Shown piece by piece: positions 18,029 through 27,144 of a stretch of DNA of 64,000 nucleotides. Every line of letters starts with the position of its first letter. The stretch's first letter is position 1. This DNA comes from Corynebacterium pygosceleis (GTDB lineage Bacteria > Actinomycetota > Actinomycetes > Mycobacteriales > Mycobacteriaceae). Position numbers and translations under genes: made by a program. The notes under the pieces are model-generated. The model made no database searches and had not been told where the DNA came from. It was given only the letters and a program-made list of their open reading frames with translations. Location: positions 248,001 through 312,000 of the forward strand of contig NZ_JAENIQ020000003.1 of NCBI RefSeq assembly GCF_016595275.2, given 5' to 3'.

Positions 18029-20350
18029 GTGAGCCGCGCGAACAGCGTGCGGAATGACATGAGCAGCGCGAAATATGAAGTCGCGCAGAAGAATGAGGAT
18101 GGCGCAGTGAACGCCCAGAACGACAACAATGTGAACACCACCGGTGATGCGAATGAGATCATCACCCTGGATGATGTGGTGAATGCGGGTACCGAGAACG
18201 GTTCCCCCGAGCAGAACACCGAAACCCCCGACAGTGACACCGGCGTCGTGACCGTCGCCGATGACCGGGACACCACCTCCGACGCGGCGGCTCCCGCAGC
18301 CGAGACCCCCGTCTCCGAAGAGGCTGTCACCGAGGAAGCTCCGGAGGCCCCCGAATCAGCTGCCTCGAAGCCGGAACCGGCCGCCGAGAACACCTCCGGT
18401 GACAAGGCCGAGGAAAAGACCGAGGAGAAGGAGGAGAACGGTTTCGCCGGGCTCGGACTTCCGGACCGTACCCTCGACGCCGTCCGGAAGATCGGCTACG
18501 AGTCCCCCTCGCCGATCCAGACCCAGACCATCCCGCTCCTCATGGATGGCCGTGACGTCGTCGGTCTCGCGCAGACCGGTACCGGCAAGACCGCCGCATT
18601 CGCGCTGCCCATCCTCTCCCGCATCGACCCGTCGGTGAAGGCACCCCAGGCGCTCGTGCTCGCCCCGACCCGTGAGCTCGCGCTCCAGGTCGCGGACGCG
18701 TTCCAGAGTTTCGCCGATCACATCGGGAACCGCATCAGCATTCTGCCCATCTACGGTGGTCAGGCCTACGGTGTGCAGCTCAGTGGGCTGCGTCGTGGCG
18801 CGCAGATCGTCGTCGGCACCCCCGGCCGTGTCATCGATCACCTGCAGAAGGGTTCACTGGACATCTCCGGTCTGCGTTACCTCGTGCTCGATGAGGCCGA
18901 CGAGATGCTGAACATGGGATTCCAGGAGGACGTCGAGACGATTCTCGCCGACACCCCGGCGGAGAAGCAGGTCGCACTGTTCTCCGCGACGATGCCCAAC
19001 GGTATCCGCCGGATCTCCAAGCAGTACCTCAACGACCCGGCGGAGATCACCGTCAAGTCGAAGACCCGCACCAACACCAACATCACGCAGCGCTACCTCT
19101 CGGTCGCGCACCGCAACAAGATCGACGCTCTGACCCGCATCCTCGAGGTCACCGAGATCGAGGCCATGATCGTGTTCGTGCGCACCAAGCACGAGACCGA
19201 GGAAGTCGCCGAAAAGCTGCGCGCCCGTGGTTTCTCCGCTGCCGCCATCAACGGTGACATCGCCCAGGCTCAGCGTGAGCGTACCGTCGACCAGCTCAAG
19301 GACGGTCGTCTCGACATTCTCGTCGCCACCGACGTCGCCGCCCGCGGCCTCGACGTGGACCGCATCAGCCATGTCCTCAACTTCGACATCCCCCACGACA
19401 CCGAGAGCTACGTGCACCGTATCGGCCGTACCGGTCGTGCGGGCCGCTCCGGTGAGGCGATCCTGTTCGTCACCCCCCGTGAGCGCCGTATGCTGAAGTC
19501 CATCGAGAGGGCGACCAACGCCCCGCTCAACGAGATGGAACTGCCCAGCGTCGAGGAGGTCAACGAGTCCCGTAAGGCGAAGTTCGCCGACTCGATCACG
19601 ACCGCCCTCGAGGACAAGCAGGTCAACCTGTTCCGTCACCTGGTGAAGGCCTACGCCGAGGAGCACGACGTGCCGCTCGAGGATGTCGCTGCGGCACTCG
19701 CCACCCAGGCTCAGGCCGGCAATGACTTCCTGCTCAAGGAGCAGCCGAAGCGGGAACGTGAACGTTTCGACCGTGACCGTGGCGACCGAGGTGATCGCGG
19801 CGGACGTTTCGATAGGGGAGACCGTCCCGACCGGGGTGAGCGCGGCGGAAACGCCCGCTTCGACCGTGGCGACAAGAACCTGTCCGTCTACCGCGTCGCG
19901 GTGGGCAAGCGTCAGCACGTCCGCCCGGGCGCCATCGTCGGTGCCCTGGCCAACGAAGGTGGTCTCACGTCCCAGGACGTCGGACGCATCACCATCAACG
20001 TCGACCACACCCTCGTCGAACTGCCGAAGGATCTTCCCCGCGAGGTGTGGGACAACCTCTCCGACACCCGCATCTCCGGACAGCTCATCCATCTCGAGCA
20101 CACCCCGGACGCCCCCATCGGACGTCAGTCCGGCGGTGGTTTCCGTGGCGGTGACCGCAACGACCGTGGCGGTCGCGGTGGTTTCCGTGGTGGTGACCGT
20201 GAGGATCGTGGCGGCCGTGGCGGTTTCCGTGGCGGTGACCGCAACAACGACCGCGGTGGTTTCCGTGGTGGTGACCGTGAGGATCGTGGCGGCCGTGGCG
20301 GTTTCCGTGGGGGAGACCGCAACAACGACCGTGGCGGTTGGCGCAACTAG
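18029..20350 (+). CDS. deaD: DEAD-box RNA helicase DeaD/CsdA
   Basis: 773-residue ATP-dependent RNA helicase for ribosome assembly and mRNA turnover. An acidic, disordered N-terminal extension (about 140 residues rich in Glu, Pro, Ala, Thr) precedes the helicase core: Q motif, AQTGTGKT (181-188), PTRELALQ, DEAD (about 288-291), SAT (about 322), ATDVAARGLDV and HRIGRTGRAG. A DbpA-type RNA-binding domain covers about 617-695 (VYRVAVGKRQHVRPGAIVGA), then an RGG-rich tail (704-772). GTG 18029 is used here, with AGGA about 10 bases upstream; ATG 18059 (MSSAKYEV) is a good alternative. A strong terminator follows. The long structured leader suggests post-transcriptional control. Confidence 0.96.
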   Translation: MSRANSVRNDMSSAKYEVAQKNEDGAVNAQNDNNVNTTGDANEIITLDDVVNAGTENGSPEQNTETPDSDTGVVTVADDRDTTSDAAAPAAETPVSEEAVTEEAPEAPESAASKPEPAAENTSGDKAEEKTEEKEENGFAGLGLPDRTLDAVRKIGYESPSPIQTQTIPLLMDGRDVVGLAQTGTGKTAAFALPILSRIDPSVKAPQALVLAPTRELALQVADAFQSFADHIGNRISILPIYGGQAYGVQLSGLRRGAQIVVGTPGRVIDHLQKGSLDISGLRYLVLDEADEMLNMGFQEDVETILADTPAEKQVALFSATMPNGIRRISKQYLNDPAEITVKSKTRTNTNITQRYLSVAHRNKIDALTRILEVTEIEAMIVFVRTKHETEEVAEKLRARGFSAAAINGDIAQAQRERTVDQLKDGRLDILVATDVAARGLDVDRISHVLNFDIPHDTESYVHRIGRTGRAGRSGEAILFVTPRERRMLKSIERATNAPLNEMELPSVEEVNESRKAKFADSITTALEDKQVNLFRHLVKAYAEEHDVPLEDVAAALATQAQAGNDFLLKEQPKRERERFDRDRGDRGDRGGRFDRGDRPDRGERGGNARFDRGDKNLSVYRVAVGKRQHVRPGAIVGALANEGGLTSQDVGRITINVDHTLVELPKDLPREVWDNLSDTRISGQLIHLEHTPDAPIGRQSGGGFRGGDRNDRGGRGGFRGGDREDRGGRGGFRGGDRNNDRGGFRGGDREDRGGRGGFRGGDRNNDRGGWRN
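20138..20346 (+). repeat. imperfect tandem repeats encoding the DeaD RGG tail
   Basis: Repeated units encode GGFRGGDRxDRGGR-type blocks. The protein unit is about 16-20 residues and the DNA copies differ mostly at third positions. RGG tails bind RNA without sequence preference. The repeat is coding and is not a mobile or CRISPR element. Confidence 0.8.
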
Positions 20351-20395
20351 CCACCCCACCAGGTTCCCCCGTCCCAACGGGCGGTGGAGACAGTG

Positions 20396-20440
20396 AACCC
20401 CCTGTCGGGGTCCGGATGACCGGGCCCCGACAGGGGGTTT
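20396..20440 (+). terminator. rho-independent terminator of deaD
   Basis: 15-bp perfect stem 20396-20410/20425-20439, with a further CCGG/CCGG pairing around loop ATGA, and ending in GGGGGTTT. It lies 45 bases after the deaD stop. Confidence 0.85.
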
Positions 20441-20502
20441 CGGCATCCCGGAGCGGGGTTGATCCGCATGATGAAAAGGGGAGCCTCACTTCGGACGTGC
20501 TA

Positions 20503-20521
20503 GTTTTATGGTGAGTAAAAC
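20503..20521. promoter_or_regulatory. inverted repeat GTTTTA-N7-TAAAAC before the Hta gene
   Basis: Perfect 6-bp arms (20503-20508 and 20516-20521) separated by 7 bases, about 95 bases before ATG 20616, in AT-rich promoter DNA. TATGGT at 20507-20512 inside it could be a -10 box. It does not match the DtxR or Zur consensus I know. It may be an operator. Confidence 0.4.
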
Positions 20522-20615
20522 CTGAAACAATCATGAGGCGGACCGTAGATTCCCGTGTGGCGCCATCACCCGCACATTTTCTGTCCGTCGGAGAAAACTA
20601 GGACACACATACACG

Positions 20616-22850
20616 ATGACCTCCACATTCAGAGCGTTGCCCCGGACGGCGGTCGCGGCGCTCGCGGCACTCGCAATCGTCTGCCCGCTCACCTCGACCA
20701 TCGGTTCCGCTGTCGCCGGTGCTGACGTCACCTCGACCATCGGTCTCGAACCGACCCCGGGGAAGGAACAGTCCTATCCGGACGACCACCTCGCCCTCGC
20801 CTGGGGTATCCGTTCCTCATTCATGAACTACGTCGACGGGCACAAACCCCAGCATGTTCTCGACGGTGCCCGTTTCCTCAACGGTTCCGTCCAGTGGCCC
20901 TACATCTCGACGTCGACACTCGCCGACGGTCGGATCCAGGTGCAGTACGGCGGAACCGTGAACTTCATGCAATACTGCCCCCAGGACGGAACCGGCTACG
21001 TCCGTGGCCAGTGCGATCTCGACCTGACCTTCGCTGATCCCCGCATCGTCTTCGATCCGGCGACAGGGGAGGGGGAACTGTTCATCAACCGGCACACCAA
21101 GCAGTACAACGGGGGCTGGTTCGGCCCCGAAGAGGTCCTCCTCGGCGACCTCAACGTCGATGCCGGTCGGTTCAACAGCGCGGACGGTGTGGTCACGTGG
21201 GATCACGTCACAGCCACGCTGACCGAGGAGGGCAACGCCGCCTTCTCGAACTTCTACACCGCGGGCGGCAACCTCGCTCCCCTGAACTTCAGCTACCCCG
21301 GTGACTTCACCGGAGCGGTCGAAGGCCCCGCCTACCGTGCCACCAGTGACGTCATCACGGACATTCCGTGGGACAACGCGGTCTCCGTGTTCGAGCACAG
21401 CTCCGGTGCCGTGATCGTCGTCGCCAACTACGACGGAAAAGGCTATGTCCAGGGCTACTCGGCCGACCTGAAGACCCGCCTGTTCAGTCAAGAGATCGAC
21501 AGTCGTGCCAGCTCCGACGCCGCATGGGACAAGCGGACCGACACGCTCTACTACTCCGGTTCCGATGAGCTCTCGGTCCACAAGGTCACCGTGACGGAGA
21601 GCGGGCTCTCCGGGGACACCGTCGCCGTCACCGTACCCGGGACCTCCACCATCACGGTGCAGGGACAGACTCAGGAGGCCACGAACAAGGTCACCGGTGT
21701 CGCGTTCGGGGAGGAGACGGGCACACTCGGTGTGCTGTACAAGACCGGACGCCAACACGGTGGATTCATCTCCGTGGATCGTGCGGGAACGGTGAAGAAC
21801 TGGGCCCTGCCCCGTGCCTCCGATGTCCTCGGCAAGGAACTGAACGACGACTACAGCGTCTACATCTACGGAGACACCTACAACGCGGGTTACCGCACCG
21901 GTCTCCGGGCACTGCCGGACGGTACCTTCCTCAACGTGCGGGACGGCAACCACCTCTACGAGGACGGCACCGTCTCCGGTGGCGTACCCGTGCACATCAA
22001 TCCCACAGCAGAGACCGTCACCCCGATCATGAACATGGTGGACCTCCAGGACGAGATCCACGGTGTCCGCCTCGGCTCCAACGGCACCAGAGGCGTCGCG
22101 GTACGTGGTGACCTCGTCGCCATCTGGAACAACTTCTCCTGGACCGAGAGCCCGGAGCCCCAGAAGGATCAGACCAGGCCCCTGATCGCGTTCTTCCGCT
22201 ACAACGAGGCCGATCACACCTTTGCCCGTGTCGGGGCGGGAGTCGTGGGAGATAAGTTCGATGAGTACGCCGGTGTCGGCTTCCTCACCGACGGTAAGGC
22301 CGCCGTCGCCTCCGGACGCTCCGGCGAGATCGCCGTCGTCGATCCCGCCTCCGCCGGACTCGACGGAATCAGCGATCAGATCGGCTACAGCCAGCACGTG
22401 AAGGACACCCGACTTCCCTACAACGAGGGAATCACGGAATTCAGCGACGGTTCGCTCTACATCATCGACCGGCCACAGGACTCCTCCGGAAAGAAGTTCT
22501 TCGTCGGAGTGGTCCGCCTCTCGCCGACATCGGGCACCAGTCAGCAGGACTCCGGCATCAACCAGGTTCACATGGACTACGTGGCCCCCGTCCAGGACGA
22601 CACCACCGAAACCAGCGCGCCGACCGAGCCGACCGAAACCACGGCACCGAGTGAGACCAGCGCGCCGACCGAGCCGACCGAGCCGACGGAGACCAGTGCA
22701 CCGTCCACGAGTACGACCCCGGATCCCGCCGGGAACTCCGGATCGGCGTCTGCGCTGCCTCTGCTCGGAATCGGCGCCCTGCTGGCCCTGTTCGCCGCGA
22801 TCATCCACTTCCTGACCCACCCGATGCAGATTCCCGGTCTGCCCCGCTAG
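20616..22850 (+). CDS. surface-anchored Hta (heme-transport-associated) domain protein
   Basis: 744 residues, exported: N-terminal signal peptide ending near VAGADV (about residue 36). Next comes one Hta/CR domain (about 45-215) with the family opening LALAWGIRSSFMNYVDG and later QCDLDLTFADPRIVFD. CR domains of HtaA and ChtA bind heme through a conserved Tyr and His. The middle (about 230-650) is beta-rich with recurring blade-like strands (SGAVIVVANYDGKGYVQGY, RTDTLYYSGSDELSVHKV) and could be a beta-propeller; this is inference. A Thr/Pro/Glu spacer (TETSAPTEPTE repeats) leads to a C-terminal membrane helix and the short tail HFLTHPMQIPGLPR. No sortase signal. Not flanked by the hmuTUV genes usually linked to HtaA. 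Confidence 0.88.
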   Translation: MTSTFRALPRTAVAALAALAIVCPLTSTIGSAVAGADVTSTIGLEPTPGKEQSYPDDHLALAWGIRSSFMNYVDGHKPQHVLDGARFLNGSVQWPYISTSTLADGRIQVQYGGTVNFMQYCPQDGTGYVRGQCDLDLTFADPRIVFDPATGEGELFINRHTKQYNGGWFGPEEVLLGDLNVDAGRFNSADGVVTWDHVTATLTEEGNAAFSNFYTAGGNLAPLNFSYPGDFTGAVEGPAYRATSDVITDIPWDNAVSVFEHSSGAVIVVANYDGKGYVQGYSADLKTRLFSQEIDSRASSDAAWDKRTDTLYYSGSDELSVHKVTVTESGLSGDTVAVTVPGTSTITVQGQTQEATNKVTGVAFGEETGTLGVLYKTGRQHGGFISVDRAGTVKNWALPRASDVLGKELNDDYSVYIYGDTYNAGYRTGLRALPDGTFLNVRDGNHLYEDGTVSGGVPVHINPTAETVTPIMNMVDLQDEIHGVRLGSNGTRGVAVRGDLVAIWNNFSWTESPEPQKDQTRPLIAFFRYNEADHTFARVGAGVVGDKFDEYAGVGFLTDGKAAVASGRSGEIAVVDPASAGLDGISDQIGYSQHVKDTRLPYNEGITEFSDGSLYIIDRPQDSSGKKFFVGVVRLSPTSGTSQQDSGINQVHMDYVAPVQDDTTETSAPTEPTETTAPSETSAPTEPTEPTETSAPSTSTTPDPAGNSGSASALPLLGIGALLALFAAIIHFLTHPMQIPGLPR
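22608..22712 (+). repeat. coding repeat for the Thr/Pro/Glu spacer
   Basis: Near-identical DNA copies encode (S/T)APTEPTET units of the wall-spanning linker in the Hta-domain protein. Such repeats can change copy number by slippage. Confidence 0.6.
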
Positions 22851-22867
22851 ACCGGAAACGAACAACC

Positions 22868-22936
22868 GAAGAAACCACTGCGGCCACCGTGGTAGCGGCC
22901 GGGACCACGGCCCGGTGCCACGGTGGCCCCTTCTTC
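22868..22936 (+). terminator. terminator of the Hta-domain gene
   Basis: GGCCACCGTGG (22882-22892) pairs with CCACGGTGGCC (22918-22928), flanked by GAAGAA and TTCTTC (22868-22873/22931-22936) that can extend the stem. The remaining gap up to 23153 holds only the promoter region of the next gene; I see no other gene in it. Confidence 0.65.
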
Positions 22937-23153
22937 CCCCGTCGCCCCTCACGCTCTTCCCGTGGAGCTAACGAAAACGGGCGGCGGGTGGATAGGATCA
23001 ACAGGAGGTCGGCTCCGGCGGTAACACGTGGAGTCGCTCCCACGTATCTCCCGGTGCCCCGGACGTGTTCAGGGGCCGACGGCAGAATCAATGTCCTCGT
23101 ACGGTGCACGGTCCCAGGGGCGTGTACCCCACATTCTCCGGAAAGAACAATCC

Positions 23154-23654
23154 ATGCATACCTCGTTCCGTCGCTCCGTCATCCGATCGGGTGTCGCCGC
23201 AGCCATCGCCCTGTCCCTGTCCTCGACCGTTCTCGTCCCGGTCGCCACCGCCGGGGAAACCGGAACAGGCACCGCCGTCGAGGAGACAACTGTCCCGGTG
23301 GAGAACGCGGAGAACGAAGCCGCCACCCAGGAAGACGGGAAGTTCACCCCGAAGCCGTTGCCGCGCCCCACTCCTCCGGATGACTACACCCCGCCGGCAC
23401 CGAACGGTTCAGCGGCGCAACTGTCCTCCGGATTCAATGTCCTGAACAGCACCGAGTCGCTGTCCGGCAAGAGCATCAGCCTCAGCACGAAACTGGGAAC
23501 CACGGGGATCATCGGACTCGGCTGGTTGTTCATGTTCGCGTTCATCATCGCGCGGCAGGGCAACATTCTCCCGAAGCTCCCGATCGATCTTTCCCCCTCG
23601 GCGGACGCCCTGCAGGGACTGTCCTCGCAGATTCTGCCGCAGCCCGCCCCCTGA
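23154..23654 (+). CDS. small exported membrane-anchored protein
   Basis: 166 residues, no known family. A signal peptide (residues 1 to about 33, TSFRRSVIRSGVAAAIALSLS then VATAGE) is followed by an acidic linker, a Pro-rich segment (PLPRPTPPDDYTPPAPNG) and, near residues 118-138, a hydrophobic helix (GIIGLGWLFMFAFIIA). The tail is NILPKLPIDLSPSAD...ILPQPAP. ATG 23154 follows GGAAAG at 8 bases. The layout of signal, linker, late helix and short Ile/Pro tail recurs in three other exported proteins of this window (20616, 46985, 47934). Probably sits on the outer face of the cytoplasmic membrane; role unknown. Confidence 0.8.
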   Translation: MHTSFRRSVIRSGVAAAIALSLSSTVLVPVATAGETGTGTAVEETTVPVENAENEAATQEDGKFTPKPLPRPTPPDDYTPPAPNGSAAQLSSGFNVLNSTESLSGKSISLSTKLGTTGIIGLGWLFMFAFIIARQGNILPKLPIDLSPSADALQGLSSQILPQPAP

Positions 23655-23703
23655 CCCCGTGCATCCCTCCTGACCTCGTTGTCGGTGGGGGACACGGAAC
23701 GAA

Positions 23704-23754
23704 AAAGAGACCCGCCCCGATCTGGTTCAGACCAGGATCGGGGCGGGTCTCTTT
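23704..23754. terminator. bidirectional terminator
   Basis: A 19-bp stem AAAGAGACCCGCCCCGATC (23704-23722) against 23736-23754, with CTGGT/ACCAG inside. T-rich on the right end and A-rich on the left, so it works for both the plus gene at 23154 and the minus gene at 23770. Confidence 0.88.
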
Positions 23755-23769
23755 GTCCGAGGTACGGAT

Positions 23770-24324
23770 CTAGATCATCATCAGAACCGCGACGATGAAC
23801 CACAGGAGCGAGAAGATGCCGCCGAACATGGAGAGCTTCTTCGTCGTGGCGGTCCAGTCCACCGTCGTGGAGGTCCCGGCTCCCGTGTCCTTCCCCACGT
23901 TGAGGGCAGCTGCGGGGTCATCGTCGTCGGTGGCGACCCCGAGGTCCGCCATCAGCACCTTCTGGCGGGGGATGATGAGGAAGAACAGGATGCCCCATGC
24001 GATGACCGAGAGCAGGATGGACGCGTGGAAACGGCCGTCCTTCAGAAAAGCCGTGTCGGTGAAGAACAGTCCGAGGCCCAGCAACGGAACGAGGAGGGAC
24101 AGGAAACCGTAGGTCTTGGTGATGCGGTGGAGCAGCGCGGCGGAACCGGTCGCCGCCCGGTCACCGTCGTGGGCGGCGCGGGCACGTCCCTGGAACATGG
24201 AGACGGCGATGGTCACCGGGCCCAGAAAAACGATTGCTGCAAGAACATGCAGAATGCTGATGAGATTGTCCACGTCGGGGATCGGCCTCTCGAAGGTCGG
24301 GGAAAGAATGTCACCGACCACCAT
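23770..24324 (-). CDS. predicted integral membrane protein
   Basis: 184 residues with four likely membrane helices: LISILHVLAAIVFLGPVTI, GFLSLLVPLLGLGLFF, SILLSVIAWGILFFLII, and the C-terminal MFGGIFSLLWFIVAVLMMI. An acidic cytoplasmic loop (ATDDDDPAAAL) precedes the last helix. The topology resembles DUF2269-type proteins, tentatively. The start is uncertain: ATG 24324 is used; a GTG at 24273 (VDNLISILHV) with GAGAGG upstream would begin nearer the first helix. It lies 60 bases after the HNH gene on the same strand and could be cotranscribed. Function unknown. Confidence 0.78.
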   Translation of the reverse strand: MVVGDILSPTFERPIPDVDNLISILHVLAAIVFLGPVTIAVSMFQGRARAAHDGDRAATGSAALLHRITKTYGFLSLLVPLLGLGLFFTDTAFLKDGRFHASILLSVIAWGILFFLIIPRQKVLMADLGVATDDDDPAAALNVGKDTGAGTSTTVDWTATTKKLSMFGGIFSLLWFIVAVLMMI

Positions 24325-24383
24325 AACCCGCCGACCCGTGCCCGGGACAAAGCGCGTTCCCGGGGAACCGGATGGTGTGACGT

Positions 24384-25082
24384 TCAGTGTGGCGCGTGGA
24401 CGGCGAGCAGACACTGCCGGCGCATCGTCGCCACATCGGTGGGCGTGAGCCGGAGACGGTAGTCACGGGCGACCGCGGCCAACCGTCGCACGTACCAGCA
24501 CCTGGACCAACGGTCACCCGGTAACCAGTCGGAAGGCAGCGAATCGGACTTCCTCCGGTTCTCCCGTGCCGAGACGACGACGAGGTTCGCCGGATCATTG
24601 GCGAACCGTATCCGGGTGTCCCGGTCCCACTCTGCGGCACCCATGTCCCAGGCCGCTGAGAGCGGGTAGATGTGATCGACCTCGATCCGCTGATCCCGGT
24701 CCGGAGGGTGGAGAGACATCACCGATCCCGAGTAGGGGTCCTGACCGGGCGACGCGGAGACGGTGCAGTCGGGGGCGACGGTTGCTCCGGGGAGCGACAG
24801 GGCCAGCATGAGGTCGTGGGTCGTGCAGGCGAGAGGGCCGATGTGCGCGGGGCCCCAGCCCGCACCGAACTGATCCCGCTGGTAGCCGGGGACCGTGACG
24901 CGGCTGTCCGTGCGGGGAATGAGGGGCAACGTGTCGGCCAACCGTGGTGGCGGCGTCTGTCCCGGTGGCACGCGTCCGACCGTCGGGGCGAGCGTGTACA
25001 CCCCCAGCAGCAGGGTCACCAGTACGAGTGCGCGGATCGTCCACGGTGGTGGTGGCGGTGCGGGGGCGGGCGTGGTTGTCAT
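24384..25082 (-). CDS. exported or membrane-anchored HNH endonuclease (DUF1524/GmrSD C-domain type)
   Basis: 232 residues. One hydrophobic segment (residues about 14-32, IRALVLVTLLLGVYTLAP) acts as signal or anchor, followed by a Pro-rich linker. The nuclease core is VDHIYPLSAAWDMGA (Asp-His near 136), then RFANDPANLVVVSARENRRKSDSLPSDWLP, giving the D-H...N...N...K arrangement of DUF1524 HNH enzymes. Four cysteines outside the core suggest disulphides. The family occurs widely in actinobacteria as secreted nucleases; a role in nutrient DNA or competition is speculative. ATG 25082 chosen because it directly precedes the hydrophobic helix; no ribosome site is visible. Confidence 0.85.
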   Translation of the reverse strand: MTTTPAPAPPPPPWTIRALVLVTLLLGVYTLAPTVGRVPPGQTPPPRLADTLPLIPRTDSRVTVPGYQRDQFGAGWGPAHIGPLACTTHDLMLALSLPGATVAPDCTVSASPGQDPYSGSVMSLHPPDRDQRIEVDHIYPLSAAWDMGAAEWDRDTRIRFANDPANLVVVSARENRRKSDSLPSDWLPGDRWSRCWYVRRLAAVARDYRLRLTPTDVATMRRQCLLAVHAPH

Positions 25083-25207
25083 GGACGGTACGACCGGCGG
25101 CGGGAGGCCCGGGTTCCGGGGACGGAACGCGGAAATGCCCGCCCCACCGTGGCGGTGGGACGGGCATCCGGTGTGGATCACGGATCTCCGGAGGGAATCC
25201 GGGTCGG

Positions 25208-26785
25208 TCAGATCTCGCCCTTCTCGGCCTTGGCCTGGACCTCTTCCACGGCCAGTTCCGGGTTCTCGTCCGCGAGCTTCGCGAGGCGTGCGGCCTCATC
25301 GAACTCCCTGGTGACGCCCCGGGACGGGGGAGCGGTCAGGAGGGAGACGACGACCATGACGACGGTCGCGACGAGGAAGCCGGGAACCATCTCGTAGAGG
25401 ACGTCGCCCAGGGGCGACCGGCCCCAGAAGAAGGAGACCAGAGCACCGGAGGCCATACCGGCGATGGCACCCGGGGTGTTCAGGCGACGCCAGTAGAGCG
25501 ACGCGATCACGACGGGACCGAAGGCGGATCCGAAGCCGGCCCAGGCGAAGCCGACGAGCCCGAGGATGGAGGCGTCGGGGTTCCACGCGAGGAGGGTGGC
25601 GATGACGGCGACACCGACCACGGCGGTACGGGAGTAGTACACGAGCTTCTGGTTGGTGATGGGACGCTTGTGGAACAGGCGCAGCAGGTCCTCGATGAGT
25701 GCGGAGGACGTGACCAGCAGCTGTGAGGAGATGGTCGACATGATGGCCGCCAGAACCGCGGTGAGCACCAGGCCGGCGATCAACGGGTGGAACAGGATGC
25801 GCGCCATGTCGAGGAAGATCGTCTCGTAGGAGTCGCGGTCGGTGATCGCGATGTTCGGGTCCTGTCCGAAGAAGGACGTGCCGATCAGTGCGACGGCGGC
25901 GGCGCCGATGACGCAGAGCAGCATCCAGCCGATGCCGATGCGGCGGCCGGACTTGGCCTCCTTCGGGGAGCTCAGCGCCATGAATCGCACGATGATGTGG
26001 GGCTGTCCGAAGTAGCCGAGGCCCCAGGCGAGGTTGCCGATGATGGCGGCGAAGGAGACGCCGGTGATCATCGAGAAGTAGTGGGTGTTGAGTTCACCGT
26101 CGGTCCAGGGGCCGTACTCCCTGGTGGTGGCCCAGGTGAAGATGGAGCCCGGATCGTTCATCACGAACAGTGCCATCACGGGAACGATGAGCAGCGCGGC
26201 GAACATGATCATGCCCTGCACGGCGTCGGTGTAGCAGACCGCGAGGAAACCGCCGATGACGGTGTAGATGACGGTGACGACGGCGACGATGAGGAGACCG
26301 GTGTGGTAGTCACCGTCGAAGGTCGCCTGGAAGTACTTGCCGCCCGCGACCATGCCCGCGGAGACGTAGAAGGTGAAGAACACCAGGATGATGAGGGAGC
26401 AGATGATGCGCAGCGTGTGTGACTTGTCGCGCAGCCGGTTCTCGACGAAGGACGGGATGGTGATCGAGTTGTTCGCGACCTCCGTGTAACTGCGGAGTCG
26501 TGGGGCGACCCAGAACCAGTTGGCCCAGCAGCCGACAAGTAGGCCGATGGCGATCCACAACTCCGAGAACCCGGTGACGAACAGGGCTCCGGGGAGGCCC
26601 ATGAGGAGCCATCCCGACATGTCGGAGGCACCGGCGGAGAGGGCTGCGACGAACGGGTTCAGGCCCCGGCCCGCCAGAACGTAGTCATCGTATTCATCGG
26701 TCTTGCCGAATCCCCAGAATCCGATGGCGAGCATCACGAGCATGTATATGACAATGGCGATCACGAACCATGTTTGTTCGGCCAT
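25208..26785 (-). CDS. putP: sodium/proline symporter PutP
   Basis: 525-residue sodium:solute symporter (SSF family) importing proline with Na+. Family signatures: AGRGLNPFVAALSAGASDMSGW at the first helices, GFGKTDEYDDY, and GNLAWGLGYFGQPHIIVRFMA (helix 6-7). About 13 membrane helices and a charged C-terminal tail (LADENPELAVEEVQAKAEKG). Length matches C. glutamicum PutP. ATG 26785 has an ideal AGGAGG 4 bases upstream. It lies downstream of deaD in the same neighbourhood as in C. glutamicum. Divergent from the SNF2 operon. Confidence 0.95.
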   Translation of the reverse strand: MAEQTWFVIAIVIYMLVMLAIGFWGFGKTDEYDDYVLAGRGLNPFVAALSAGASDMSGWLLMGLPGALFVTGFSELWIAIGLLVGCWANWFWVAPRLRSYTEVANNSITIPSFVENRLRDKSHTLRIICSLIILVFFTFYVSAGMVAGGKYFQATFDGDYHTGLLIVAVVTVIYTVIGGFLAVCYTDAVQGMIMFAALLIVPVMALFVMNDPGSIFTWATTREYGPWTDGELNTHYFSMITGVSFAAIIGNLAWGLGYFGQPHIIVRFMALSSPKEAKSGRRIGIGWMLLCVIGAAAVALIGTSFFGQDPNIAITDRDSYETIFLDMARILFHPLIAGLVLTAVLAAIMSTISSQLLVTSSALIEDLLRLFHKRPITNQKLVYYSRTAVVGVAVIATLLAWNPDASILGLVGFAWAGFGSAFGPVVIASLYWRRLNTPGAIAGMASGALVSFFWGRSPLGDVLYEMVPGFLVATVVMVVVSLLTAPPSRGVTREFDEAARLAKLADENPELAVEEVQAKAEKGEI

Positions 26786-27144
26786 GTGTCCTCCTAGTTT
26801 GCTTGACGGCGGTGTGGTGGTCGTGCGGTGGCTTCGTTTCGTGCGTCGGGGTCTCTTCACGGGGGTGCCCCTCGTCGTGCGGCGGGTACCCGGGTCGTGA
26901 GACAGGCCTTAACGACGGTTTCACACCAGCTTAGAGGTGGCAACCTGCGGGTGTGTGGTTTCCGGGGGCAGTGGCTGAAGGTTCTGTTCGGATCGTTCCG
27001 CTTGTACGGTAAAACCGGTGGTGAGAACGTTGTGGGGATGCAGGGGCGCTCTGATTCCACGGTGTGGCCGGTAGCCGGGGTCCGGTGCCCGGTTTGGGGG
27101 TGGTCGGGTACGGGCCCACAGGGGTGGCCGGGGTCCGTGGTCCG

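Noticed and set aside
20138..20346. Repeats at the deaD 3' end considered as CRISPR or tandem array
   Set aside because: Units are in frame, vary at third positions and encode an RGG tail; there are no unique spacers. I found no CRISPR array anywhere in the window.
18854..22952. Long minus-strand frames opposite deaD and the Hta-domain gene
   Set aside because: Composition is Val/Gly/Asp or Thr/Ala repetitive, mirroring the sense genes. No ribosome sites or motifs.
24895..26422. Plus-strand frames opposite the HNH and putP genes
   Set aside because: Asp/Glu/Gly-rich shadows of a membrane protein gene, with no domain or start signal.
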